NCBI RefSeq assembly: GCF_964019925.1
Contig: NZ_OZ026470.1
Span: 806,001-870,000, forward strand
Reading direction: 5' to 3'
Source: Spiroplasma endosymbiont of Cantharis nigra
GTDB taxonomy: Bacteria; Bacillota_I; Bacilli_A; Mycoplasmatales; Mycoplasmataceae
Length of the DNA stretch: 64,000 nt
Part shown: piece after piece, positions 30,154-42,516 of the stretch
Numbering within the stretch: position 1 is the first letter of the stretch
Layout of the letters: every line of letters starts with the position of its first letter
Translations under genes and position numbers: made by a program
The notes under the pieces: generated by a model
Seen by the model: only the letters and a program-made list of their open reading frames with translations
Databases searched by the model: none
Told to the model about the DNA's origin: nothing

Positions 30154-32766
30154 CTAATATTCTAAACTTTCAATTCTAATTTTTGTTGACTTTTTAATAA
30201 AAGATTTTGATTTTTTTATTTCTTTCCTTAATGTTTTATCTTCTAATAAATTTTTAGAATTTAGATCAAGGTCTTTAATTTGTTGAATCTTATTATTTTT
30301 TAATTCTTTTATAAAGTCAATTCTCTTTTTATTAAATTTTTCTATTAGTTTTTTATATTCCAAATTATGAGTATTATAAATCTTCTTAGCCTCAACTAAA
30401 TCTAACTCTAAATTATCACTTAACTTAAAGTTTTTTATGTAACTCAAATATCATGCATGTTTCTTAGAAACTTTTTTTATTTTAGTAATTGTTTTTGCTT
30501 CTTGAAGAATTTGCTTATTAATATATGCATAGTAAGCTTCTGATTGAATAAATTCCATTCCATCTTTCGATAATCCTAAAACTTCATTTGCTTTGTATTT
30601 TGCAAAATTTTTATGTTTAATTACAAGAATTATTTTTTCAATATATTTAGGATTAATTCCTAAATTAATTTTATTTCTTAAGGTTGTAGAGATATATTCA
30701 ATTAATAAGGTAAATAGTATAATACCAAAAAGTAAAGCACCAAATTCATTAAATAACTTATCTGCAAAATAACTATTTAATAAATAACCCATATTTCCTG
30801 ATGCCACAACACCTAAGATTGCTACTTCTTTAAAGTTTATATCAAATCTATAAATTATGTATGAAATAACACTGCTTGTAGTTTGAGGCATTACGCCATA
30901 TTTAAATCTTTGAAATTTATTTAATCCTGTAGACTCTAATTGATATAGGACTTTTAAATTTATATCATCAAAAACTTCTCTATTATATTTTGTAAGCATA
31001 CCAACGGTTCCAGCTGCAATTGCTAGTGTTGCTGTAAATGGACCCATACCAACAAGTGCTATAAATAAAATTGCATATATGTAAGTTGGAATTGATCTTA
31101 TAATAGAAGTTATTAGCACGAAGAATTTTGCAACATAATAATTTACTATATTCTCTGAGCTTAGTATACCAAAAATATATGCTATGATTGCTCCTATAAA
31201 AGTACCAACAATAGCAATTGATAACGTTTGAAATAATAAATAAATTACTGATTGAGGTGCATATCCATAAGGAATAAATAATGATAATCAATTTATTTTA
31301 AACATCTCTAATATATTATGGTTAGTATCTTTAATAGTTTGTGAACTTTCAATACTAAATTCAATGAAAGTTAATGAATAACAAAAAAGCGCAAAAAGAA
31401 TAAAGTATAAACATAATCTTTTAATGTATCTTTTTGGATTCTTTTTAATAACTTCATCTATAGTTAAATTTTTTAAATAAATTTCATGTTCTAATATAGC
31501 TGAATTATCTAAAGTATTTCTCATTTCTTCTTTTAATTTAAGAACTTCAAAATTAAAATTAGTTAGATAAACCTTATCTCTTCTAACATTTATCGAGTTT
31601 TTTTCATCTCAAATAAATCATGATTTGGAGTTTAAATTTTTCTTTTTAAATTCTTCAAATGAAATTATATCTTCTTTTAATTTTGAATGATGTTCATTTA
31701 AGAACTCAACTCTTTTATTTTTTAAATCGTGTTTAATTTGCTTAACTAAATCATAATTTTTATTTTGTTTTGCAACTTCTAAACTAGAATATAAATCCTT
31801 TTGAATAATATATCTTATATAGAAATTTATATTATTCATCCTTGAGATTTTTTTAATTAAAGTCTTATATTTTTTTTGTTTCTTCTCATCTAAAATATAA
31901 TCCTTATCCAATAAGATATATTTTTTTAATACATATATTATTATTTCCAATAAAATTACTACAGCAACTATTAAAAATAATAAAAATCCAACTCTAGATC
32001 AATCATCGTTATCCCTTGAATTATCAATTAATTTACCAATACCATAATTTGTAACTCCACCAATAACTGAAATATATCTTATATTAGTTTCTAGCGCATA
32101 AAAAGTAGCTGAAGTAATATGATTTGATATTTGTGGTACAACAGCAGATCTAAAAGATCTCATTTTATTAGCCCCTGTTGCTTGTTGTGATATAAAAATT
32201 TTTGTATTTATATGTTCTATTCTCTCAAACAAAATTTTTGAAGTTATTGAAAATGTAAAAATTGATAAAACAATTGTGACTGTTAAAATTGTTTGTCCAA
32301 AATATCCAACAAAAATAAGAGCATAGACAAAAGCAGGAATTGTTCTAAAAATTGCAATAAAGCTTTTAGCAGTATTATTAATAAATTTATTATTTACAAT
32401 ATTTCCTGCAGCTAAAATTGCAACAGGAATTGCTATAAGCACACCAATTATAGTTCCAGCAAAAGCCGTTATCATAGTCATAAAAATAGAGTTTAGAGCA
32501 GTATTTAAGAAAACTATTCCTACAGTATCTGGTTTAAGAAAATCTTCTCAATCCCATTTAAATAAATCTCCAATTCTCTCAAAAAATAAACCAAAAGATG
32601 AAAAAAATTCAGGTCAATTGGTTTCTAACATATTGAAACCAAATATTATTAATATAAAAACTATAATAGATAGAGTTATAAAAAATGTTTTTTTAGGAGC
32701 TTTTGTGTAGCTATTATTTATTGCAAAAACATTTCTAGAAGTAATCGCACTAATTTTTCTATTCAT
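30154..32766 (-). CDS. P69/PhnE-like ABC importer permease, two permease domains fused
   Basis: One continuous frame of 870 residues, interrupted only by TGA. Domain A (about 1-285) and domain B (about 430-700) are each PhnE-type permeases: both have an initial helix, an EAA-like loop (AIPVAILAAGNIVNNK; GTVGMLTKYNREVFDD) and a matching late segment (RSAVVPQISNH; KYGVMPQTTSS). Between them lies a 140-residue charged linker, and after domain B a 160-residue Lys/Glu-rich tail. The order and context match the mycoplasma P37-P29-P69 transporter, whose lipoprotein binds thiamine compounds in M. hyorhinis; alkylphosphonate is the other family substrate. The start is 1 base after the ATPase stop. Confidence 0.88.
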
Positions 32767-32767
32767 T

Positions 32768-33523
32768 TTAATAATTTTCTCCATAAACTTCTTTTAATAT
32801 TTTCTTTGTCAACTGTTCAGGTTTTCCATCAAAAATTATTTTTCCATCTTTTAATCCAATAATTCTTGAAGCATATTTTTGTGCTAATTCAACATGATGT
32901 ATATTTAAAATTATTGTTATTTTTTCAGTTTTATTAACATTTTGAAAATCTTTAATAACTTGATTAGCAAGTATTGGATCTAATGCAGAGACAGGCTCAT
33001 CTGCAATAATTAATTGAGGTTCTTGAGATAAAGTTCTTGCTAGTGCAATTCTTTGTTGCTGACCCCCACTTAAATTTTCAGCTCTAATATATGCATAATC
33101 TAATAAATTTAGTTTTTCTAAAGACTTTAATGCTATCTCCTTATCTTTTTTTGAAAATATTCCAAAAAGAGATCTTCAAAAATTTACTTTTGAGATTCTT
33201 GAGTTTAATACATTTGTTAAGACTGTTTGTTTTTCTAAATTATTATATTCTTGAGACATAAGACCAATCTTACTTCTTAATTCTCTTAATTTTTTATTTT
33301 TTATTTTACTTAAATTATATTCTTCAATATCATTTCAACTAATTAATATTTCTCCCGAAGATATTTTATTTATACCATTAATGGTTTTTAAAAGTGTAGT
33401 TTTACCAGCCCCTGATAATCCAATTACTGCAACAAACTCGCCATCCTCTATTTTTAAATTAATATTTCTTAAAACATGTTTACCATTAGGTCAAACCTTG
33501 TTTACATTTATGAATTTTATCAT
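32768..33523 (-). CDS. P29/PhnC-like ABC importer ATPase
   Basis: A 251-residue ATPase: Walker A GLSGAGKT (about residues 34-41), Q-loop LMSQEYN, signature LSGGQQQR, Walker B LIIADEP, H-loop INIHHVE. All catalytic motifs are intact and the sequence type is PhnC. It works with the fused permease (1-base gap downstream) and the lipoprotein upstream. There is no recognisable Shine-Dalgarno sequence before its ATG, and a terminator-like hairpin lies in the 48-base gap to the lipoprotein gene. Confidence 0.93.
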
Positions 33524-33532
33524 ATTAAAAAA

Positions 33533-33560
33533 ATACAAAAAAGCTTTAAGCTTTTTGTAT
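33533..33560 (-). terminator. Terminator-like hairpin between lipoprotein and ATPase genes
   Basis: ATACAAAAAAGCTT (33533-33546) pairs with AAGCTTTTTGTAT (33548-33560), slightly imperfect. On the minus strand it is followed by a run of Ts reaching the ATPase start region. It probably lets only part of transcription continue. Confidence 0.75.
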
Positions 33561-33571
33561 TATATTATTTT

Positions 33572-34825
33572 CTATCAGTTTTTCATCTTATCTAATAGAG
33601 TTTGTGTTGCGTTTGTTGTTTGAGTAATTGATTTATCTGTTGTTAATTCAAAATCAAAACTATTTTCCTTACTTGCTGGTCCTACATAACCTGTATGATT
33701 GTAAATTTCAAATATGCTTGCATTTTCTTTATCTTCAATTAAATTTTTAAATGCAGTTCTTAAATCATCTTTAAAAGTTTCATCTTTTATAGTTTTTTTA
33801 GAATAAGCTATTAAATCATTAATAATTGGGTCAGTTGCTCCAATTATTGTTGTGTTTTTAAAGCCATTTTCTACATCATTTGAAGATTTACTTTCCATTC
33901 TTATATCACTAAAACCAACTGCATAATTTGAAGTTGCATTTGAAACTTCTTGAGAGGCTTGAGGATAACTACCTTGTTCATGCTTATTTTGTCATAAATC
34001 CTTTAAATTATTATCTTCAATTTTTAAAACATCTTGTAATCAAAGCATTGGGTATAAAACTCCTGCACTTGATGTTTTGCTAGCTCCAAAAGTAAATTGA
34101 AATTTTTTGTCATTTGTTCCTTTTAAAATTAATTCTTTTAATGCTTCATGATAACTAGCAGAATCTTCAAATGAATCAATGTTAAAATTGTTATCACTTA
34201 GAAATTGATTATTAGCATATATATATGATCTATAGTATGATGCTTCATTCTCTTGATCTAATAAAAGTCCCTTTGCTTTTTCTTGAGTTTTTAATTCATT
34301 AAGATTATCTTTAACCATTTTATTATAATGTTTAGATAATTCTCACGAAGTTTCTAAAGTAATTTTTTCCATTGCTAATGTCGAACTAAATTTGTCATCT
34401 TCACCTTTAAACTTTTCAAAAGTAGTCTCGGGTTTTGCTCCTGCTCTTGAAGCATTTAAAAGAATTCCTTGTTTATCAAATACTCCATCTTTATCTGTTC
34501 CTCTATATTTTGTATATGTATTTACAGGTAAGAAAGCTAAATGAGCTTTACCATCTTGTAAAGTTTTTCCAGCAACTTCATAATTTGTTGAAGTTGATAT
34601 CTTAACTTTCTTTGTAGATGTTCTATTATCTGCCTGAGCTATTTTTGATAACTCATTTGCTAATTTTTCCTCTAATGGTTTTACAGTACTTATGATTTCT
34701 GTACTATTTTGAGATGGTACAAATAATATGTTTATTGTATCCTTATTTGGATTACAAGATACTACATATGTACCTGAAGATATAACTATTGATGATGATC
34801 CTAAAATTGAAAGTAGTTTTTTCAT
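33572..34825 (-). CDS. P37/PhnD-like substrate-binding lipoprotein
   Basis: A 417-residue lipoprotein. The signal peptide is MKKLLSILGSSSIVISS with lipobox TYVVSC, Cys at residue 24. The mature part starts with a strand INILFVPSQNSTEI, then VKPLEEKLANELSKIA, and later GAKPETTFEKFK, KFQFTFGASKTSSAGVLYP and YAVGFSDIRM: the plan of PhnD/P37 binding proteins. It catches ligand at the cell surface for the adjacent permease and ATPase. The gene is first in the operon and separated from the rest by a terminator. TGA Trp codons occur three or more times, the last directly before TAG. Confidence 0.88.
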
Positions 34826-34865
34826 TTTTTTCTCCTATTAATTATGTTGAAACTATAAAGAAAAA

Positions 34866-34904
34866 GAAAACATACTAACTATATTTTTATAGATGTATGT
34901 TTTC
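34866..34904 (-). promoter_or_regulatory. Long hairpin in the leader of the P37-like gene
   Basis: GAAAACATAC (34866-34875) pairs with GTATGTTTTC (34895-34904), and inside it CTATA (34879-34883) pairs with TATAG (34888-34892) around TTTT. On the minus strand a broken T tract (CTTTTTCTTT) follows, 20-40 bases before the start codon. It could be an attenuator or an mRNA-stabilising element. It has no TPP-riboswitch consensus. Confidence 0.5.
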
Positions 34905-35000
34905 TCCTATTCCTTATTAATTTCAAAAAAATAATAACATTTATTCAATAAAAATTTAAAAAAATACATAGAAAATTTTCTATTTATTATTTTAAGTAAT

Positions 35001-35030
35001 AAAAAAACCTAAACTTTGAGGTTTAGGTTT
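35001..35030 (-). terminator. Terminator of the first pyk gene
   Basis: AAACCTAAAC (35005-35014) pairs with GTTTAGGTTT (35021-35030); a run of seven Ts follows on the minus strand, 5 bases after the stop. Confidence 0.88.
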
Positions 35031-35034
35031 ATGA

Positions 35035-36471
35035 TTATCCTACTGTAATTTCTTTAATATCTTCATTTCTAACAAATAATATTCTTTCACCCTTTTTTGC
35101 TCCTCATGATTTTGCAACTTCTGATATTGCTTTATTATCTTTCATAAAGGCATCTAAGTTATCAACTTTATTCATGAAAATTGAGTGCATTGATCCAAAA
35201 CCAGTTCATAATTTTTCACTGTCACAAACACCTAAGATTGTAACATTTGGTCTAAATTTTGAAATAGTTCTTAATAATTCACCAGTTCTTGAAACCACAA
35301 TTGCATACTCATAACTTCCACTAATTGTAGTATTAGCTAATTGATTTGCAATTTCTGCTCTTTTACCTGAGCTTGATTTTCTAGCTTTTTCTAATTGCTT
35401 TGTATAGTAATTTTTTTCATAAAATTCTACTTCAGCACGCTTATTAATTGTTGACATAGTTTCAACAGTAATAAATGGGAAATCTCCATTTGCTGATTCA
35501 CCACTTAACATAGTTGCATCAGCTCCTAATTCAGTAGCATAATAAACGTCAGTAACTTCAGCTCTTGTTGGTTGTGGATTATCAGTCATTGATTCTAACA
35601 TTTGAGTTGCTACAATAACTAATTTTCCTTTATCTCTACATTTTCTAATTATTTGTTTTTCTCAATATGGTACATCATAATATGGGATTTCTAATCCTAA
35701 ATCTCCACGAGCAACCATAATTCCATCAGAAGCATCAATAATTGAATCAATATTATCACATCCAACTTGTGATTCTATTTTTGAAATAATTTGAATATGT
35801 TCAGCATTTTTCTTTTTTAAGATTTCTCTTATTTCATTAACATTATCTGCTGAGTTAACAAATGACGCTGCAATATAATCAATATTATTATCAATACCAA
35901 AATTTATATCGTTATAATCTTTTTCTGCTAAAAATGGTAATGTAAATTCAATACCTGGTAAATTAACTCTTTTATTAGTTTTTACTAAGTGATTATTAAA
36001 TGCTTTACAAATAACTTTAAATTTTTCAACTTTTGTTACATGCATTGTTAATTTTCCATCATCAACTAAAACAGTATCTCCTACTTTAACATCTTGTGAC
36101 ATATCATATGACATTTGCATTTCAGTTGCACTACATTCTCTAGTAGAAAAATCTTTTGGATTTGTGTAAACAATTACTTCTGTTCCAACTTTAACTTCTT
36201 GTTTTCCATCTTTCATTTTACCAATTCTAATTTCTGGACCTTTTGTATCCAATAAAATTGAGATTGGTTTATTAATTTCTTTTCTTAAAGTTTTTACTCA
36301 TTCAAATCTTTCACCATGTTCTTGAAAATCTGCATGTGAGAAATTTAAACGAATTGTTGTCATTCCTTTATCAAACAATTCCTTTATAGCTTCTTTTGAG
36401 TGAACACTTGGCCCAATAGTTGTAATAACCTTTGTTCTTTTCATTTTTTCATTTAAATTAAATTTATTCAT
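35035..36471 (-). CDS. pyk: Pyruvate kinase, copy 1
   Basis: A 478-residue pyruvate kinase (PEP + ADP to pyruvate + ATP). Motifs: TTIGPSVHSKEAI near the start, [20 protein letters not shown], the catalytic IISKIES, and [31 protein letters not shown] and [15 protein letters not shown]. The length is the standard form without the extra C-terminal domain of Bacillus. It is separated from its upstream paralogue by a terminator and has its own TATAAT promoter and AAGGAG site, so the two can be expressed independently. Confidence 0.96.
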
Positions 36472-36498
36472 TTTTTTCTCCTTGTTAATAACAAAAAA

Positions 36499-36504
36499 AT
36501 TATA
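36499..36504 (-). promoter_or_regulatory. Candidate -10 for pyk copy 1
   Basis: Minus-strand TATAAT, 27 bases before the pyk start and downstream of the terminator of the second pyk gene. Confidence 0.6.
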
Positions 36505-36542
36505 TCACTTTATTAGAGTAATTGCTTAAATACACAATTCTA

Positions 36543-36576
36543 TAAAAAAATACCACATTTAAGTGGTATTTTTTTA
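36543..36576 (-). terminator. Terminator of pyk copy 2
   Basis: AAATACCAC (36548-36556) pairs with GTGGTATTT (36563-36571), with Ts following on the minus strand. Confidence 0.88.
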
Positions 36577-38028
36577 TACTTGATAAACCTTAATATCTTC
36601 ATTTTTTACAATTAAAATTTCTTCGCCTTTTTTTGCCCCTCAAGATCTTGCGATCTCTATTAGGACATCTTTATTGTTAATAACTTGATCAATGCTCTTT
36701 ACTTTATTCATAAAGATTGAATGCATTGCTCCAAAACCAGTTCATAATTCCTCTTTATCACAAACCCCTAAAATTGTAACATTTGGTCTAAATTTTGAAA
36801 TAGTTCTTAATAATTCACCAGTTCTTGAAAGAACAAGAGCAAATTCATATTTACCATTTCTTGTAATATTTGCTAATTCATCAGCAATTTCTGCTCTTTT
36901 ACCAGTAGTTGATTGACGAGCTACTTCTAAAGCTCTATCATAATAAATTTTTCCATAAAACCCTAATTCTGCTCTTTTATTAATTGTTGCCATAGTTTCT
37001 GTAGTAATAAATGGATAAATTCCTGCAGCTGATTCACCACTTAGCATAGTTGCATCAGCTCCTAATTCAGTGGCATAATAAACGTCAGTCACTTCAGCTC
37101 TTGTTGGTTGTGGATTATCAGTCATTGATTCCAACATTTGAGTTGCTACTACAACAACTTTTCCAGCTTTTCTACACTTTCTAATCATTTGTTTTTCTCA
37201 ATATGGTACTTCATAATATGGTATTTCTAACCCTAAATCTCCACGAGCAACCATAATTCCATCTGATGCTTCAATTATTGAATCTATATTAAAAATTCCT
37301 ATTTTTGATTCTATCTTTGAAATAATTTGAATATATTCTGCCTTTTCTTTTTTTAGTATTTTTCTAATTTCATTAACATTATCTGCAGAGTTAACAAATG
37401 ACGCTGCAATATAATCAACTTTTACCTTAGCTCCAAATTTAATATCATCAATATCTTTTTGAGCTAAAAATGGTAAAGAGAATTCAACACCAGGCAGATT
37501 TACTCTTTTATTTGTTTTAACAATATGACTATTAAAAGCTTTACAATTTACTAATCCCGGTTCTACATTAATAACATTCAATGTTAATTTTCCATCATCT
37601 ACTAAAACACTATCTCCAGGTTTTAAATCAATACTCATATCATATGAAACTGTCATTTCATTTGATTTGCATTCACGATTTAAATATTCCTCTTGCGTTG
37701 TAAAAACTCTAATATCCGTTCCAGCTTTTATTTCTTGAGCACCATCATGAACTTTTCCAATTCTAATTTCAGGTCCTTTTGTATCTAACATTATTGAAAT
37801 TGGTTTTTCTAACTCATCTCTTAACTCAATAACTGATTTAATTTTTTCTGCTTGTTCTTCTTGTTTTCCATGTGAAAAGTTCAATCGAACAACATTCATA
37901 CCAGCTTCAAAAAGTTTTCTAATATCATCTTTTGAATGTGTACTTGGTCCAATTGTTGTAACAATTTTAGTTCTTTTTATTTTTTTTGCTATTTTACTTG
38001 GTTCATAAAATTCTATTTCTTTATTCAT
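36574..38028 (-). CDS. pyk: Pyruvate kinase, copy 2
   Basis: A 484-residue pyruvate kinase, closely similar to copy 1 over its whole length; the blocks from KRVNLPG to [10 protein letters not shown] and [16 protein letters not shown] are nearly identical. It differs by a longer N-terminus ([20 protein letters not shown]). The catalytic residues are all present. It follows pfkA by 20 bases, so pfkA-pyk forms the usual glycolytic pair, and copy 1 looks like the later duplicate; the direction of duplication is an inference. Confidence 0.96.
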
Positions 38029-38048
38029 TATATCTCTCCTTGTTAAAA

Positions 38049-39017
38049 CTATACTGCTTTATTAATTTCTCTTAATTTTTTATATTCTTCATTTTTATCT
38101 ACTTTTGGCATATTTAATGTTGATTCTATATCTCTTGCAACTAAATTATTGTTGCTCATTCCAATATATAAACCACCTTTACCAGCTATTAATTCTTCAA
38201 CTGCAAAGATACCTGCCTTTACTGCTAAATATCTATCCATAGCAGTTGGTTTACCACCTCTTTGAATATGGCCAAGTATTGTGGCTCTTGTTTCATAACC
38301 TGTTTGCTTTTCAATTTTTTTTGCTAATTCATTAACATCATAAATTTTTTCAGCAACAGCAACAATCACACTTCTTTTATTTTTATCATGAAGTACTTTA
38401 ACTTGTTCAATGATTTCTGCTTCTGATAAGCAATTTTCCTTTGTAGAAAATACTTCAGCTCCACTTCCTGTTGCAGCATATAATGTTAAGTCTCCACAAC
38501 CATTTCCCATTATTTCTACTATTATACATCTGTTATGAGATTGTATAGTATCTCTCACTTGATCTAAAGCATTAATAACTGTATTTAATGCTGTGTCAAA
38601 ACCAATTGTATAATCTGAAGAAACAATATCATTATCAATTGTTCCTGGAAGACCAACACAATTAATTCCCATTTTTGTTAATTTTTCAGCTCCTTGATAA
38701 CTTCCATCTCCACCAATTACAACTAATGCTTCTATTTTTAAAGCTTTTAAATTGGCAACAGCTTTTTGTCTAACTGACTCCTCTTTGAATTCAGGTAATC
38801 TAGCTGAACCAATTACTGTTCCACCTTTTGAAATAATATCTGCTGCAAAATTAATATCTACTTTTTCAATTCAATTATTAACAAGACCTTTATAACCATC
38901 TCTTATAATATAAGGCTCTATTCCTTTTGAAACTGCAGTTTTAATAACTGATGCAACAGCTGCATTCATTCCAGGAGCATCTCCTCCTGAAGTTAATACT
39001 CCTATTTTTTTTATCAT
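38049..39017 (-). CDS. pfkA: 6-phosphofructokinase
   Basis: A 322-residue ATP-dependent phosphofructokinase. Motifs: [14 protein letters not shown] at the N-terminus, [20 protein letters not shown] (catalytic Asp), [19 protein letters not shown] and [14 protein letters not shown]. It commits fructose-6-phosphate from the PTS systems to glycolysis. A GGAGG ribosome site lies before ATG 39017, and pyk copy 2 follows. Two or three TGA Trp codons are in its N-terminal third. Confidence 0.97.
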
Positions 39018-39082
39018 AATAACTTCCTCCATATATAGATTATATACTTTTTAAAAATCTAATTAAATAATAGAAAATGCTA

Positions 39083-39655
39083 TTATTTTCATTTTCAATT
39101 ATTTATTTTTTCAACATCACAAACTGCAATGTAAGGAAGATTTCTCAATCTTTCATCATAATCTAAACCATAACCAATTACAAATTCATTTGCAATTTCA
39201 AAACCAACTCAATCTGATTTAATTGGAACAACTCTACCTTCTTTTTTATCTAAAAGAGTCACTATTTTGACTTCCTTAGCACCTTTAAAAGAAATATACT
39301 TTTTAATATAATTTAGTGTTATTCCTGAATCAATTATGTCTTCAATTATTAAAACATGCTTATCTTTAATTGATAAATTTAAATCTAAATTAATCTTTGG
39401 TTCTCCACTAGTTTTTGTTCCACCCATATATGATGAAACAACCATATACTCTGTTTGACACTCATGATTAAAATGCTTAATAAAATTTGCCATAAAAGGA
39501 ACACAACCTTTTAATAGTCCTACAATTATAACTGTATTATCCTTTACATTTTGTTTTCTATAATAACTTTCAATTTCTGTTGCCAATTCACTAGTTCTTT
39601 TGTCAATCTCTTCTTGATTAAATAAAATCTTTTTGACTAAAGGATGTGTTTTCAT
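39083..39655 (-). CDS. hpt: Hypoxanthine phosphoribosyltransferase
   Basis: A 190-residue purine salvage enzyme that joins PRPP to hypoxanthine or guanine. It has [18 protein letters not shown], the PRPP loop [13 protein letters not shown], and the C-terminal [21 protein letters not shown] run of TGA codons at the end adds WKWK, an unusual tail. ATG 39655 is preferred over GTG 39667 because GGGGGT precedes it. It lies between ruvX and pfkA. Salvage fits mollicutes, which cannot make purines from scratch. Confidence 0.95.
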
Positions 39656-39689
39656 TGATACCCCCACTTATTTATATTGTAATTATATA

Positions 39690-40112
39690 CTACTTAATTG
39701 AGTTCAAATAGGTTTCTAAAATTAATTTAGCTGCTAATTGGTCTTTATTTTCTTTTTGTTTTTTTCTACTAAAATCAGCTGAGATCATTATTTGTTTTGC
39801 CAGTCTTGTAGTTAATCTCTCATCGACTCTTTTAATTTGTTCTTCATTCACAATTTTTTGTTCTAAAAAAATTTCAATAAATTGTTCCACCATTTCAACT
39901 CTTTCACCAGAAGAGCCATTCATATTTTTAGGATAACCTATAACTATTTCTTCAAAACCTTCCTTATTTAAAAAAATACTTAATTTAGTAACTGCCTCTA
40001 AAAAGTTATACTCTTGAAATCTAATTGTTTCTTTTGGATTTGAGAAATAGCCTTCACTTGTTGCAATACCAATTGTTTTACTCCCAATATCTAATCCGAT
40101 ATATTTAGCCAT
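39690..40112 (-). CDS. ruvX: YqgF/RuvX-type nuclease
   Basis: A 140-residue RNase H-like fold protein: YIGLDIGSKTIGIA at the start (catalytic Asp), EIVIGYPKNMNGSSGERVEMVEQF in the middle (cited core GYPKNMNGSSG), DERLTTRLA and a final AAKLILETYL helix. The family processes 16S rRNA precursor ends and is also annotated as a Holliday-junction resolvase. It starts 2 bases after the PAP2 gene stop. Confidence 0.93.
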   Translation of the reverse strand: MAKYIGLDIGSKTIGIATSEGYFSNPKETIRFQEYNFLEAVTKLSIFLNKEGFEEIVIGYPKNMNGSSGERVEMVEQFIEIFLEQKIVNEEQIKRVDERLTTRLAKQIMISADFSRKKQKENKDQLAAKLILETYLNSIK

Positions 40113-40114
40113 AA

Positions 40115-40996
40115 TTATTTTTTCCTTTCATAAATTTTTTTTACTATTATTTTTGATAAGAAATAATAAATACTTACCAATAAAATAGAAAATAGAACAT
40201 CTGTTAAAAAATGCTTTGACATTAATACTCTTGAAATACCTGTAAGTAATATTAAAGAAACTATGGAAATAGTAAAAATTATTTTTGAAACCCTTTTATT
40301 ATCTAAAAAATAAATTAGACTTAACATTGCTCCTGCTGCTGCTGTATGACCAGAAGGAAAACTACTTCCTCTTACTTTTGAAAAATTTATTTGCAATAGT
40401 CATTGAAAATTTTCTTCCTCTATTAATACATCATAAGGTCTATTTCTCCCAAAAAGAATTTTAAAAATTCCTACATTGATAAATAGTAATGATATAAAAA
40501 GTGCTGCTGACAAAGCTTGTTGAAAATATATATTAATATAATTATTTTTACCATCAAATAAATCTCTTAAATATATATTTATGAAAATAATAAAAATAAC
40601 TAGTAAGACTAAAAGAAATATGGAGAAACTAAATTTTGAAATATCAAATGAGTTATTTTTAAAAGAAAATTGTTTTTTAAAGTAAAGAAAAATAGTTAGA
40701 CTCGCAAAATAAATAAGATTAAATAAAATGACATAAACTATTTTTACATTTCTATTTGTTTTTAAGTAACTTAAAAATTTTAATAAAAATATAAATAGAA
40801 ATAAATAAATTGGAAAGAATAAACAAACTCTACCATATGTATCAAAAACTGATGTAAATCATGTTTTGTTTAAGCTTTCATTTATTAGTTTAGATATTCT
40901 AAGATCAAAAATAGAACTTAAAATAAAAAAAGTTAAAATTACTAGAAATAAAGTTAATATTAAATATTTATTTTTAAGCATAGGTTTTTTACTCAT
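40115..40996 (-). CDS. PAP2-family membrane phosphatase
   Basis: A 293-residue integral membrane protein with about six helices. The three phosphatase motifs are present: KILFGRNRP (KxxxxxxRP), SSFPSGHTAA (PSGH) and SRVLMSKHFLTDV (SRxxxxxHxxxD). It probably dephosphorylates a lipid phosphate such as phosphatidic acid or an isoprenyl pyrophosphate. It shares an operon with ruvX. TGA Trp codons occur before the PSGH motif. Confidence 0.88.
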
Positions 40997-41025
40997 AATT
41001 TAATTATAAATAAAAAAACTACAAC

Positions 41026-41050
41026 AAAAAAAGAATCCTTAAGATTCCTT
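41026..41050 (-). terminator. Terminator of eno
   Basis: On the minus strand AAGGAATC pairs with GATTCTTT (one G-U) around a 4-5-base loop, followed by seven Ts. Confidence 0.8.
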
Positions 41051-41056
41051 TATAAA

Positions 41057-42421
<1,365 letters not shown>

Positions 42422-42497
42422 TTACATTTCTATAATAAACCTATTTTTGTATATTTAAATAATTTTTTCTAATATAATAGTGGAACTTTTTCTAAAA

Positions 42498-42516
42498 AAA
42501 ATCCATAATGGAATTT
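42498..42516 (-). terminator. Terminator of typA
   Basis: An imperfect ATTCC/GGAAT-type stem with eight Ts following on the minus strand, directly after the typA stop. Confidence 0.6.

Noticed and set aside
34826-34997. TPP riboswitch before the P37-like gene
   Set aside because: None of the conserved CTGAGA or ACC-TGATC-type segments is present; only a simple long hairpin is.
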